A stretch of DNA of 64,000 nucleotides from Enoplolaimus lenunculus. Its lineage: Eukaryota; Nematoda; Enoplea; Enoplida; Thoracostomopsidae. Below, piece after piece: positions 25,221 to 36,489 of the stretch. The stretch covers positions 62,001 to 126,000 of the forward strand of contig JASANG010002996.1 of NCBI GenBank assembly GCA_030248215.1. The letters are read 5' to 3'. A model generated the notes under the pieces. That model did not search any database. It was given only the letters and a program-made list of their open reading frames with translations, and was not told where the DNA came from. How positions within the stretch are numbered: the first letter of the stretch is position 1; each line of letters starts with the position of its first letter. Position numbers and translations under genes: made by a program.

Positions 25221-25312
25221 GAAGCATAATCCTAAACCTAACAAGTAAAGCTTAAGATTACTCTATTCCAGTCCCACAGAAAAATGTTCCGCACCTGATC
25301 TTTAAATGGGCC
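25221..25312 (+). mobile_element. TTAGGC-type MITE remnant (right half)
   Basis: The right end GCACCTGATCTTTAAATGGG and the preceding ATTCCAGTCCCACAGAAAAA match the second subtype (758-952 and 16880-17472). Only CCTAAACCTAA remains of the hexamer block. The left end is missing. Confidence 0.6.
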
Positions 25313-25870
25313 GGGATTACTAACAGGATTATATTTTTAAGCCATTGTTACCTTTATGGGTGTAATAGTAATCTAAGCAATTAATTCTTTATGAATTTTG
25401 ATGCTACGAGTAAAATGTATGGGACAAAAAAGGTTCACAACTGGTGTTGTTTGAAAAACGTATTGTATGTAAGTACTACTATTCACTTTTAGTTGGTCAA
25501 TAAATTGTTGGTACTGGTTTGAAAGGAGCGTAAAAGTAGCTTTATGCTTCAAACTGCATTCAGAATTGCTGGTAACTAATTAGTATAAGTAAATCTGAAA
25601 CCTAGATTTGTTCATATTTCACAAATATTGCTCTTTTTGTTCGTTACTTTTAAGCACTTCACTTCATTCGTAGCTCTCACTACAATCGCCTTGAGATGCA
25701 AAATTATAGCTGAGTGTAGAGAGTCAGCAATTTTAAGACAATATTTTACATGTACCTCGATTCTGAGTATTTGCTTTTAGTTCAATGCTGTTGACAAAAC
25801 CCATCGCAGCATCTAAAGCTGCCTAAGTACTTAATAATTTTCAAATATATACATATTTGCGTTTACTGTA

Positions 25871-26190
25871 GTGATCCGAATACGAGGGGAGAGTACCCCC
25901 TGTTAATCGGTTACGGACTGTTATTTATACTGATATATATTCGGTATTGCAGCTATCCGCTGAATTAAACGTTTACTTGTCTTGTACAAAAAAACTTGAG
26001 CAATAATGCCAGGTTATACTTAGGAATGTACTTTCAAAACTTAATAAGAGGGGAGACTTCCCCCTGTTATTCGGTTACGGACTGTTATTTATACTGATAT
26101 ATATTCGGTATTGCAGCTATCCGTTGAATTAAACGTTTACTTGTCTTGTATAAAAAACTTGAGCGATAATGCCAGGTTATACTTAGGTTG
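25871..26190. mobile_element. Mariner-like MITE relative with internal tandem duplication
   Basis: It begins GTGATCCGAATACGAGGGG after a TA. A unit of about 164 bp (from CTGTTAATCGGTTACGGACT near 25900 to CCAGGTTATACTTAGG) is repeated at once, with few differences. The right end of the element is missing. Confidence 0.65.
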
Positions 26191-26803
26191 TAACACATAT
26201 AAACGTGCTTTTTGACATGTTTATCTGTAACATATTCTAAGGTTCAAGAGAAAGCTTCCTATGATTACACTACAAAAGTTGCAAAAGACGTTTTGTAAAA
26301 AGTATGTTTTAGACTGTACGCCCTTTGCTCAAACCAGGGACGAATCATCTCAAAATTAGCCCAGTGAAAAATTTGCATCCAGTCAAGTACTAAATATATC
26401 ATTACCTGTGCTAGAAACACGATCTACTTAATATATGCATATATGTAGTCGCGTCGCGAGATTAACTGGGGGCGTCATTTTAAATTCTGTTCGCTCATGA
26501 TTTAATATGACGCCAAGCTTTTAGCTGTATAATTGTAATTAGTACAAGCCTAGCTTGCAAATCTGGCAATCTGTAAAGGGCACATTTGAATTTCCCATTA
26601 CACAGAACCCATAAAAGTCATAACTTTTGAATTCAAACCCATCCCCCAAGCTAAGCGACTCTGCTCTTATGCATCAAAACAGTCCAAAAGTACTTAATCA
26701 GCGATTCTAGCTGTCTAAATAATGAACAGCTATTGTGTGATTGGTTGCCACAACCTAATCATACGTAGTGTCCTTTCAAAATGCGGAAGCTTCAAGGAAG
26801 CCG

Positions 26804-27012
26804 CACACTGCAAAACATTGGGAGTCAAATTGACTCTCCGAAATAGGCACTACGGGACTACGCAAAATGAGTCAAATTCGACTGCGCCCGAGTCAAATTC
26901 AACTCACTGAGTCGCACGTTTGACTCTGGCGGAGTCGAATTTGACTCAGTTTGTGTAGTCCCGTACTTACAGCCTATTTCGGAGAGTCAATTTGACTCAC
27001 ATTTTGCTGTGC
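26804..27012. mobile_element. Palindromic GAGTCAAATTGACTC-type MITE, copy 2
   Basis: Left arm CACACTGCAAAACATTGGGA then GTCAAATTGACTCTCCGAAA; right arm TTTCGGAGAGTCAATTTGAC then TCACATTTTGCTGTGC. It shares its order of blocks with the copy at 16560-16752, and the whole element can fold into one hairpin. Confidence 0.8.
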
Positions 27013-28235
27013 AGCCTCCCCCTAAGAGAGTACAAAATTGATTCACATGATTTGGTTGTTACAACTGAACTGTTGAAAATACATTTTTGGTTCCGCAGTA
27101 GTTTATATAAAAGTTCACGCAAGTGAAAGTATTCAAGTAAAAAAATTAAAAATTTTGATTAAAATCATCAGGGAAGGTTATGAGAAGCCAAATCGGCATT
27201 ATGCTCCGATATATTAACACTAGAGCGGGTCCTGAAGATTTAAACCACTACTTTTAGCAATGTATCGATCAAAACATATTCCTTAAAGTTTAAGAATTAC
27301 TCCAAAAGCTAAGCCTACTCTATTGCGGTTTAGTTACAAAGCGCGTACTACCGGTTGTAGAGGGGGCTTCGTCACAAAAATATTTCGTGACAAAATTACG
27401 AGGTCCTTACCTCACAATTCCCCTCCCCATCAGAAAATTTGTGAAAACAATAACAAGTTCGCTACCTTACAATTTTACACTCTCAGAAAAGTTTAAAAAA
27501 AATGATACTTCCCTACCTTACAATTTCCCCAAGGTTCCCATCTTTACAATTTTCCCCCTCAGAAATTTTGCGTTTCAGAACATTTACATGCTCGCCACCA
27601 TCAAAAATTTATGGATCCGCCACGGAAAACGGGACACCACCAAAAGTAACATGGGCTGATTTAACGTACGCTTTAGCGTAACGTATGTTTCAATGTTGTT
27701 CCTACTCCTTAAAGTGTAAACGACCTCTATGTATGTGTAGTTCGAAAGAACGAAAGGTGACATTCGACAAACCAAACCAACTCAAGTGGCCAACGCAAGA
27801 ATTAATTAGTAAATAGCAATTTTCTAAACGGAACCCATCACTGTTGAAACAATAAATAACTATTTTCAGAAGTGTATGCTTTACGCTCATAGCAATTAGC
27901 TTGTGGATCAGGGTACATGCCTTAGAACAACAAGTTAAATAAGTAGTGCCCTGCTCGAACTCTTTTAGTGTTTTACTGAATCGAGTTTATAACTGAGACA
28001 CAGAGTATTCGCAAAACACACGTCCAGTTTAAGTCAATATAAGACAACAGCAAAAACAAATTAATACTATGTGACAATACAGTCTTGTCATATGACGATC
28101 ATTAAGGCTCAATCTTGCGACAAAACGTGCAGGCACCGTGAATCTGAATAATGACACTTTGCAAAACTTTTCGCTATTGTTAGAACCATTCTCTTAATAC
28201 TCTATACATTAATATTAGCTCTTTCTTCGCATACT

Positions 28236-28643
28236 GTGGGACCCGTATAAGAGAGAGGACTGATATTTATTTGGCCTCTCCAGAGGATACACCTGTTATT
28301 CGGTTACGGACTGTTATTTATTTTCAACCCACTCTTCGTTACTGATATAATGTACGGTATTGCAACTATCCGTTGAATGAAATGTTTATTTGTCTTGTAT
28401 CAAAACGATGAGCGATAAGGCAAGGTTATACTTAAAAATGTACTTTCAAAGCTAAGTAACCTTTAAGGTTTCGAACTCAACGTATTTGGGCCTGGAGTCA
28501 TTGGTGCACTACAATTAGGGACAATTGACATTTATGGACTCTAATCAGGGTTTAGGACTCTATCCACCTACGGAATCTCATTAGGTATATCGACTCCTGT
28601 TGATTGGTACTCAAAATGGGGACTCCCTTCTTATTTGGTTCAC
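28236..28643. mobile_element. Mariner-like MITE just downstream of NOP16
   Basis: Left GGGACCCGTATAAGAGAG, right GGACTCCCTTCTTATTTGGTTCAC followed by TA. The interior (TGTTATTCGGTTACGGACTG, GGACTCTAATCAGGG) matches the element at 10637-11014. It is more diverged, especially at the left tip. Confidence 0.7.
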
Positions 28644-28811
28644 TACAATATAACATCATGTCAAACGTAAAGAGACATCAATAATTTGACCATCACAAAA
28701 GTCCGCGCAAAATATTAACTAAACTGACTCCAACAAATCACTCCGTTTGCAAATCTTTCAAGCTCGACCTCGAAACACATCATATGAACTGTACGCAATT
28801 ATTGCTTTTCG

Positions 28812-31800
28812 TTAACAATCGGTCTTTTCGACATCAGCTACTGCCGATTTGTACGCATTGTAGTGAGGAGCAATGTTTTTAAATTTTAAAATCCGTTTTC
28901 GGATTTTCGCCGGTGTATCTTGATAATGATTCATTAAATCACGGCTCATTGCCTAAAAACGAATAACCATAATGCCAGCTGCAATTCACAAAAACAAAGA
29001 CATTTTAGGGCTACATACTTTCAAGACTTTATGCAGCTGTAGATAATTAATTATCTTATATGTTTTAGTGTGGCCACACTAACATAACATGCCAGAGAAA
29101 GCGCGACAGCAAAAATTAAATTGTGTATAATCAATAATACCACTATGTATTGTAGTACTAGTATTGTGCGACATACTATACGAAATTATGGGAAGTACGA
29201 TTCAAGCCCAGTCCCGGTTCCGCGCAGGCAAAATCGGAGTCGGAATTGTAATGTTTCATCGTTTCTAACCTGTATTAATATTTGTAATTATATGTGAAAT
29301 ATGAATACAGTTCTACTAAACTTCACAACAACCGGTGCTTCCACCTATCAGTTCTCATCACTAATTACTTGTATACGCACGGAAACTGTCACAGGCGCAT
29401 GAATAACGACAAGGAAACCCTGTTACTGTCATACAGAGCTATTAGCAGATCGATTCTAAGCTACTGTTGTCCCGTCTGGGAACCAATCCTCACGGAAACA
29501 CACTGGACACGCCTACAAAGATCGCAGAATACTGCACTGCGCATTGCCATCGGATGCATGCAAATGACCGACATCGATGACCTTCATCGCGAGGCCAAAG
29601 AACTGCCCGTAAAGAAGCACAACCAGCTTATTGCCCGCCAGTTCGCATTCTCCAGCCACCACCCCGCACACCCATGCCATGACAGTTGTATCAAACAAGT
29701 TCCAGCAAGACCAAATATGAAACCTACGGTTTGGTACAAACACTCTGCTGAATATACTCACCTGCTGCCCCCGGGGGGTCGTCTCGATGATGAAAATCTC
29801 AAGGCCGGGATTAAGTCACTCCATTCTTCTGCTGTGGAGAGCGCAAAACACGGGTATAAGCAGAATCTCGTCCTGGGGGGATATCCTCCGCCGATCTGCT
29901 CAACTGAAGAATCTCTTCCCCGCCAAGTGAGAACCCACCTCGCACAACTAAGATCCGGCTACAGCAGACATCTGAACTCGTACCTGGCAAGGATCAATAA
30001 TCAGATCGTCGACGTCTGCCCAGATTGCAACGTCGGGCCACATAATACCGCCCATATCTTTAACTGCGCAGCAAAACCAACAAACCTAACGGAAGAATCT
30101 CTGTGGACAGACCCAGTTGCCGTCGCCAAGCATCTGGGATACCATATATAGGAAGGAAGCTTCAAAGAGGGCTATCATCATCATCATCATGAATAACATG
30201 CACGCTACAAGAGATATATTCACATGATGAATACTAATTACATATAATCGACTCAATATGCAAAAGTGTGAGCACTGAAAATTTCCAGTTCCAATTCCAG
30301 TATAATCTAGCTCCATTTTGCACCCTGTAAAAGAACAAGAGTTTACACAATCACATTCTCTTTCGTAAACCATTCGATTGTATTAACTGTATTAGCATGT
30401 TCTTCATCTCATCAAAAATCTAAGAAAATATGTCGCAAAACGCAATAGCTCCCAACCTGTTCAATGTATCTTCCGAGCACCCCACAGCTTTCTAATAATA
30501 TAACATTAAATACCTCATAATCTTCTCCATAACGTTCCATCATATATATGCAAAACCTAATTTCCGGCTGTGACAATCTCAGTGAGCGAGGAACAGTTCG
30601 ACTGGCTTGTTTTTCTAATTCTGCAAATGTTTCTATGATATTGTTATCGTAAAAAAATTATCAAATTATCTATTAAACAAAGAATGTGAAAGGGTTAAAT
30701 AAGAATTGTTTTGACCAGCTCTGAAAACTAAACATTTTTGGTTCATCACATGGGTAACAAATTTTGTTTAACATAATACTGTTGCACTAAATTGATCTGC
30801 TGAGCTCATATTAAGAATGCAGTTTTATTCAAATGACATCAACATTTAGGACCGATAACAATGTGAAGCTGAACAAACAGTAGTTTAGGACCATGACATT
30901 ATTGTACCAGTACCAGGGTGTCAACAAAAATTCGGATTCAGTTATTGATTTGGAACAGAATGAATCATTAATAGAAACGTATAGTATCCGCGGTTTAAAC
31001 CTCAATCCATGTATCAATGAATTCTGGTTGGCATATTTCAAAATATTGCCATGTTTCTATTGACTGCATAAGATTAGGTTTCTAATGTATACAATACTTT
31101 GAACTAAATGACGGGGTTTTTCAAAGCTAAGGTTCGGAATCGAGAAAACCGCAACGGTTTTGGTCAAATCGCAGATTCGGTACTACCCACACCCGTACAT
31201 AGGTCCAAACGAAATTTCACAACATTTCACTAGTTAGCGATTTGTTAGACCGCATTAAGAGTATTTTCATATTTAATACCTTTCTGAACATGTACTTTCG
31301 AGGGCGGCACAAAAGTTTTATCTGAAGTCGAAGCATGTTCTGTTTTCTAAAACAATATAGTGTCAAATTTTAATTGTAAAAAAATAACGGATTATGACAT
31401 TTAGCATTTATACTCGTCTAACGGCAACATTGTCGGTAGTGTAACGTCAAAATTATTTATAAACAATGAAACTAGTTTACCGTACTACATACGTACTACC
31501 TGTGACATCGAACGGTAGGGACTGGCAGCAATCAGCTGCGGGAAATGTTCGTTATTATATATTTTGCGTAAATGCACAAATGGAAAAAAGAAAATTTAGA
31601 ACTCGCTTTGAGATAATTGCGTACCAAAGGCAGTTAGCACTAACCTGTACATATTGAGACGATGTCAAAGCCGCCGCATTTGGATCATAGGCAAGTCCCA
31701 TATCAGCCACATTTTGTCTCACTGTTTTCTTGCTATCCCATGCGGCATTTAGCTCGCGACTATAGAATATAAAATAACACGTGCAAATTCTAGCGAAGCA

Positions 31801-32553
31801 ACAGACAGTATGTCTACAGTGCATTGATTAACGTAAAAATTTGGTTGCAGCGGCCGTTTTTTGCTGCTGTTAAACCAGTTCGACCTTGAATATGTTCAAA
31901 ACAGGCGAATATTTAATTACTTAGGTGAAGCGCATGGTTCTACCGGAATTCTATTCTGGCCGGAATTCCTGCAAAAATCCAGTTCCTGTTTCTGTTCCGG
32001 CATTCAAAGATGCAGGAACCGAAATTTTTACGGCTTTGAGGTAAATAATTTATAATCATTTAAATATTGAAAACTTTCAAATAATTTATCATTATTTAAA
32101 TATTGAAAACTTTGCCCTTGTAAAATTGCCATTTCGAAAACACTGTTTTTGCAATAGTTCAATTTTGTTAAACAGTTTCTGATGTGTTTTCGCAAAATTT
32201 AATGATGAAATAGCTGAAAATTCGCTTAATCCATTTTTGGCAAGTTTTTTAAAAGTCCAATAGTAATATGGTGATACAAAATATTTAAATTCCGGTTCCT
32301 GTTCTTTTTCCGGTTTCTGCAAAGAAATTCAATTCCTGTTCCTGTTCTAGAAAGTTTAGTTCCTGTTAGAACCCTGGAAAGCAATACACACAAAGAAGCT
32401 ATTTCAAATAAATAGCTATTTACACGTATGTACCATACATACGTACTTGAGAACTTTTCGCTTTTTAGAACGCATCCACCGTTTTTTCAATTGTGAACGG
32501 TTAAACTGATACGAGCATCCTTGGCGCTTTTTGTTTAATTTTTTAAATCCCAT
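28812..32553 (-). CDS. NOP16: NOP16-like nucleolar protein, 5 exons
   Basis: Minus-strand exons in coding order: 32553-32447, 31759-31645, 31346-31280, 30632-30514, 28952-28812. They join in phase into 182 residues; human NOP16 has 178. The start (MGFKKLNKKRQGCSYQFNRS) is basic, like the NOP16 N-terminus. Exon 2 carries the family signature AWDSKKTVRQNVADMGLAYD. Exon 4 carries ELEKQASRTVPRSLRLSQPE and ends MMERYGEDYE. Exon 5 begins AMSRDLMNHYQDTPAKIRKR, the most conserved NOP16 segment, and ends KTDC then stop. NOP16 acts in the nucleolus in 60S ribosomal subunit assembly. Intron 4 (30513-28953) holds a truncated LINE. The 67-nt exon 3 was found because its phases (0 in, 1 out) are the ones needed to join exons 2 and 4; it has a TTTTAG acceptor and a GTATT donor. 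None of the exons is long, so single-frame ORF searches would miss most of the gene. Confidence 0.92.
29395..30185 (+). mobile_element. 5'-truncated Jockey-type LINE in NOP16 intron 4
   Basis: The open frame ending at 30151 codes the C-terminal part of a non-LTR reverse-transcriptase protein: NNDKETLLLSYRAISRSILS, YCCPVWEPIL, LQRSQNTALRIAIGCM, LAQLRSGYSRHLNSYLARI, and a cysteine/histidine motif CPDCNVGPHNTAHIFNC. This is the tail seen in Jockey/CR1-like LINEs. The endonuclease and most of the RT domain are absent. A short (ATC)n run (TATCATCATCATCATCATG) closes the 3' end. It lies in sense on the plus strand, antisense to NOP16. The 5' breakpoint is approximate. Confidence 0.85.
31933..32371. 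mobile_element. Degenerate hAT-type element between NOP16 exons 1 and 2
   Basis: Left end CATGGTTCTACCGGAATTC, right end TTCCTGTTAGAACCCTG, an imperfect inverted pair. Subterminal regions are runs of GGTTCCTGTTC and CCGGAATTCC. No clear target duplication remains. It sits in NOP16 intron 1. Confidence 0.55.
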
Positions 32554-32707
32554 ATTACGCACTTAATATAGAAAATGTAATGTACCTATCTAAATCAAAA
32601 ATGGTCCCATACACGCGTTGTTTTCTCTTTAAGCAACCTGTCGAAACTGGAACTGTAAATTTTCAAAATATACATCTGTAAGCTTGTTCGGTTCTATGCG
32701 CAATGTA

Positions 32708-32842
32708 AGTGTTACGTATGTAAGTGCAAAGTTGTCGAAACAATTAACCACGACTGTATTCGAACCAGTAACCTTTGGCTATCCGGACCAACGCTCTTAC
32801 CAACGGAGCTATCGCGGCTCTGCGTCAACTACATGTGTTAGC
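32708..32842 (-). repeat. tRNA-derived SINE-like repeat, copy 2
   Basis: The minus-strand tRNA-like block lies at about 32820-32751. It has TAGCTCCGTTGGTAAGAGC (A box), an anticodon arm that pairs (TTGGT with GCCAA around loop CCGGATA), and B box GGTTCGAATAC. The acceptor stem cannot close. The flanks GTAGTTGACG and TAACACTTAC are shared with the copy at 1727-1852. Confidence 0.65.
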
Positions 32843-33031
32843 TATTATATATGTAGTGTCACCAGTGTACTACTCTGTGTACTATGCAGTTACTAGGCAA
32901 TATGTACAACGTGCTGAAGTTCAACGTGTATGCTATTCATTCGGGTATTCCATCGTGCAATACCCGCCAACAACATCTGGCAGGTGGGGCCGCAGTGTGC
33001 ATTCTGTATCACGATGGTGCTCACTTTCGGA

Positions 33032-33446
33032 CAGGGATGGGCGGTTTCGGTCTTGGTATCGGCAAGTATCTGAATTTAGCTGGTCTCGGTCTCGGTCTAA
33101 CTTTTTCTAGTCTCGGTGGTTTGCAAATCGAAAACATAGAGGTAAAAAAGCGATACAGCGAAGGACTGCGGAGCACCGCTACCTGGTTATACTGCGAGTT
33201 GAGAAACAAACTGACCCCCGGTTACGCAAAATTCTATTTTTGAAAGAAAACCCAAAACACTTTGATTTTACTGTGACAAAGCACAAATAGTTGACGGTAA
33301 TTCAAAGCAGATAAAAATATTAAAACTTTTGTGTTAAATAATTTATTTTTATTTTTTGGTAACAGTTAAAAATTGACCGAGAACAAAAATCTCGGTCTCG
33401 TTCTCTGTCTCGGTATCGTTTTTATGATTGAGACCGCCCATCACCG
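33032..33446. mobile_element. GGTCTCGG-rich element with CAGGGATGGGCGGT ends
   Basis: The left end CAGGGATGGGCGGTTTCGG pairs with the inverted right end GAGACCGCCCATCACCG. Both subterminal zones are arrays of GGTCTCGG-type hexamers to octamers. No target duplication was found. The CAGGG start suggests a hAT relative. Confidence 0.6.
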
Positions 33447-34000
33447 ATCCTTGATTCCTAGCTATCTCGTTTCCTTGGCAATTGTATCGTTTTCCAATTC
33501 TGTGTCTTTAGGGTGTGATCTATGCATATCCGGTGTCATGTTAACTTCTGTCATAATAGTATCTATATATCTTGTCAAAAACATTGTGCTTTATACTTTC
33601 TGTCAAATCCCCTAAAATTCTTCCATTTTCCTATCAAATTATAACATATCAATGGTGTGCTTTATCACGTGGGCTTTAGTCTTTATTTTCAGGCACTAAC
33701 TTCTAAACCCCATTTTCTAACGAAATTTTATACGCTCAGTAACATGAGTCTTCGTTTTTCTGCCAATTCGTTCTCCTTTACCGTTTTTGTGCGAATTCCC
33801 ACTTGTCATATTTTCTGTGATCTTATATCTGTATATTTCTATGTTTTCAAGCACTCCTGGCCCCTTTCCAATTAATTTCTAGGTGCTTATTCCATTTCGC
33901 ACCTTTATTCTTGCCAATTGTCAACCCATATTTCTATTTGCCACATCCGTGTTGTAAGCAGGTGAGAAATGATTGTCCATTATGTGCACACGCAATTTAG

Positions 34001-35150
34001 TGCTTGCACCGTACAGTATGCTTGCCGGCTGCATACGGTCGACTATATTTGACGATAGAAGCAGTTGGACAGGTGAGCTAGGTGGCGATGCGGTAACAGC
34101 GTCTGCATGACACGCGGAATGTTGCTATTTCGGAACCACCTGTAGCCCGCTTTTCCAGTTACTTAGTAAAAAGGTCTGAAGTTCCAGTCCCTACCTAGAC
34201 TGATACATGTCTGTATGTTATTATCGAACCATTAATCTTTAGGACAGCTAGCTACTCCACTTCAGATACCCGCCCTTACAACATCTAATTTCTAATTTTT
34301 CAGAAGTGTCAGCAAAAACTTTCAAACGAAAACACGAACTCGTGCTTTGCATATCTATATGAAATTCTCTTTCAAAGTCCCAAATTACCTTAAGCATTGG
34401 GTTATAAAGCTAAACAGCACGTCTTGTGCTGGAAAAAATACATGACTTAACATTTTTACATATTAATCTTACTAGCAACGAAATTACCGTCGAAAAATGA
34501 GTAAAACAAACAACAAAGAACCGTTTTCATAGATCACGAATTAATAGTTTAGATTAAATCCATAACATAAACATTCCGTATAATTCCGTCATATACACAT
34601 GGTAAATCAATAACGCGCAAGAGGTGCAAGTGTTATGCGAAGCGAATAGCGGTTGTATAAATTTTGTTTAGAAACAAGATTTTATAGCAGGAAACCTTTA
34701 GTACACAGCATTTCTTCTTTCCAAAGAATATTACAAAATTTTAGTACAATTGGAAATCGGAATATTTTTGGCTTGCCAAGCCGCACCCACAGAGTCAGAT
34801 ATCATATAGCGTATTAAATGTAATATTTGTTTCCGTTTTATAACAGGAAAATCGGTATGCAACATGTATTGTCGGCTTCGTTAATATAGAAATACCTGAT
34901 ATATGTTTCGTTTATATTTTATGCTCATATAAAATCTCATTCTAATTTTTAGCACAGATATGGTATTACCGAAGTTGGTGGAACTGGCGGTAGATTTTTG
35001 ACCAGAGTTGGAACATACTGTAAACCAAGGTTGGTGCCCAGTGATTTATCACTAATGGAAGCAAAATTGCTAGCAGTGGCGGATAACAACACTTTTCTGG
35101 AAAGTTCTTGTGTTGTGACCAACAATTTGTTTAATAACACTTTCAGTTAA
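34001..35150 (+). CDS. Putative last two exons of an unrecognised gene
   Basis: Two stretches look like terminal exons. The first, 34001-34072, follows AATTTAG and ends at a GGACAG|GTGAGC donor; it codes for a peptide ending YLTIEAVGQ. The second, 34953-35150, follows CTAATTTTTAG and reads HRYGITEVGGTGGRFL, then RVGTYCKPRLVPSDLSLMEA, then stop at 35150. Only phase 0 leaves the second exon open, and the first exon also ends in phase 0, so the pair is compatible. Codon use resembles the neighbouring genes. I do not recognise the family. The 5' part would lie between about 32.6 and 34.0 kb, where I found no convincing further exon, so the model may be incomplete or this may be a gene relic. An AATAAA stands near 35332. 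The second exon is the better supported of the two. Confidence 0.5.
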
Positions 35151-35991
35151 GTTGTTTGGTTTAAAATTCTATTCATCAAGTCAGCTCCTGCATGCGGCAT
35201 GTCTGTGTTTCTTGATGGACTGGTTAACATCTGCGCACGGAATATACATGGCTAGGCTATGAATTGTATAATACTTAGATGTTGGTAGCGGGAAAAGTAA
35301 AGCATAATTCATAAACCTAGATGTTTTGAAATAAAATAATGAAGTAATACGCAGCATTATTTTAACTTCATGTACTTTTAGTTATATTACTAGCAATTTC
35401 GGCAGGTTATTGAGTTTTCGCTCCTAGCTGTATTTCTTTTATAAGTTGAAAATGAAGGCTTCAATGCAGCTGCGTGCATTGATACATCTTTATTTTAAAC
35501 AAGTAGGTCAGTATTCGCGCAAATTATTTCATAACATATCTAGGTGATTTAATTGTATAGAGTTCAAGATATAGCAAAAATTTAATATTTCAATGTAATA
35601 AGCATGCCTAATTAATTTGATGGAAAATAACGGTCAAACGTTGAACTGTAATAAATAAAACGAATCGCTATTTTTTACTCCGTGAAGCGATGACATCGGA
35701 AACTGAAGGGTTTCGGTGAGTGAAATTAATAAAGCACATTGTGTACTTAGGTTGTATATTTTTTGATTAATTATATCGTAATACGAACACGAAGTTGGAA
35801 AATATTGTCTCGATCATAAAGTATCCTGAGTCTCATGGCATTATCGCAGTATGTTTATCAGCAAACGCTGTAAGCAAAGCTAACTGAGAGTACATACATA
35901 TTTAACTGGGCATTGTATGGTTAACAAGATTCAAATCATTTCGTATGGCTATGTGTCTGGTTCATGATTAAATGCGCTGGTGTATAGGCAT

Positions 35992-36229
35992 TAGGGTTGG
36001 GCTATACTTTGTTGACGTCCGGCACCCCGTTTCTCCCGTACGGCGGCGTCCGTCACCGTGTGGTATTGTACGTAAATAACTCACGTACAATGCCGAATGA
36101 CGGACGGTGCCGTATGGGTGACGTACTGGGACGGACGGCGCCGTACGGGTGACGTACGGGTGGGGACGGCCCCGCACGGGGGACGCACGGTGACGGACAG
36201 CGCCGCACCTCGAGTATAACGCAACCTTA
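35992..36229. mobile_element. GC-rich foldback element (GTACGG/CCGTAC repeats)
   Basis: Ends TAGGGTTGGGCTATAC and GTATAACGCAACCTTA form an inverted pair. The interior is an array of GACGGACGGCGCCGTACGGG-type units, with a mirrored block CGTACAATGCC / TATTGTACG around 36064-36093. GC content is far above the neighbourhood. A short related stretch (CCGTACGGCGTCGTCTGG) lies near 39950. Confidence 0.65.
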
Positions 36230-36489
36230 GTTTTATGACGTTCTTAGTAGCAGTTGCTTGAAATGATGCTCTTCAGTTTGAGTGAATGAGTGGTTTGCTG
36301 TTGTGCACGTGCACTTTAGGGTACTGTCGTATGTACCTTTTGAACAAGTACCTAGCATTTTTAGGACGTTTACTGCTCATGCTTGGGGCATTAAGCTGGA
36401 ACTAATATTTTTTCATAATATCCTGAAGTCATTCTGAGTAAAACGTGGAGTTATTATTAAATATGCACATATCTGCAATGGGTATTTAT

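Larger units (their letters stand above)
25001..28811. other. Intergenic region between the RASSF gene and NOP16 (tail to tail)
   Basis: No exon was recognised. It holds a TTAGGC-type remnant (25221-25312), a tandemly duplicated mariner-like copy (25871-26190), a palindromic element (26804-27012) and a mariner-like copy (28236-28643). The stretches 25320-25860, 26200-26800 and 27020-28230 are AT-rich; the last contains T/C-rich phrases (TACCTTACAATTTT, repeated around 27410-27560) but nothing coding. Confidence 0.6.
32554..34000. other. Gap between the NOP16 start and the unrecognised plus-strand exons
   Basis: It holds a tRNA-derived repeat (32708-32842) and a GGTCTCGG element (33032-33446). 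From 33450 to 33960 the plus strand is strikingly rich in T and C with few purine runs; it has open frames but no recognisable product. NOP16 and the unknown gene diverge here, so promoters for both may lie in this gap. Confidence 0.5.

Noticed and set aside
29165-30332. hAT element surrounding the LINE (CAGGCAAAATCGGAGTCGG on the left, ATTTTGCACCCTG on the right)
   Set aside because: The two ends look related, but no target duplication could be read. The interval is kept only as the LINE.
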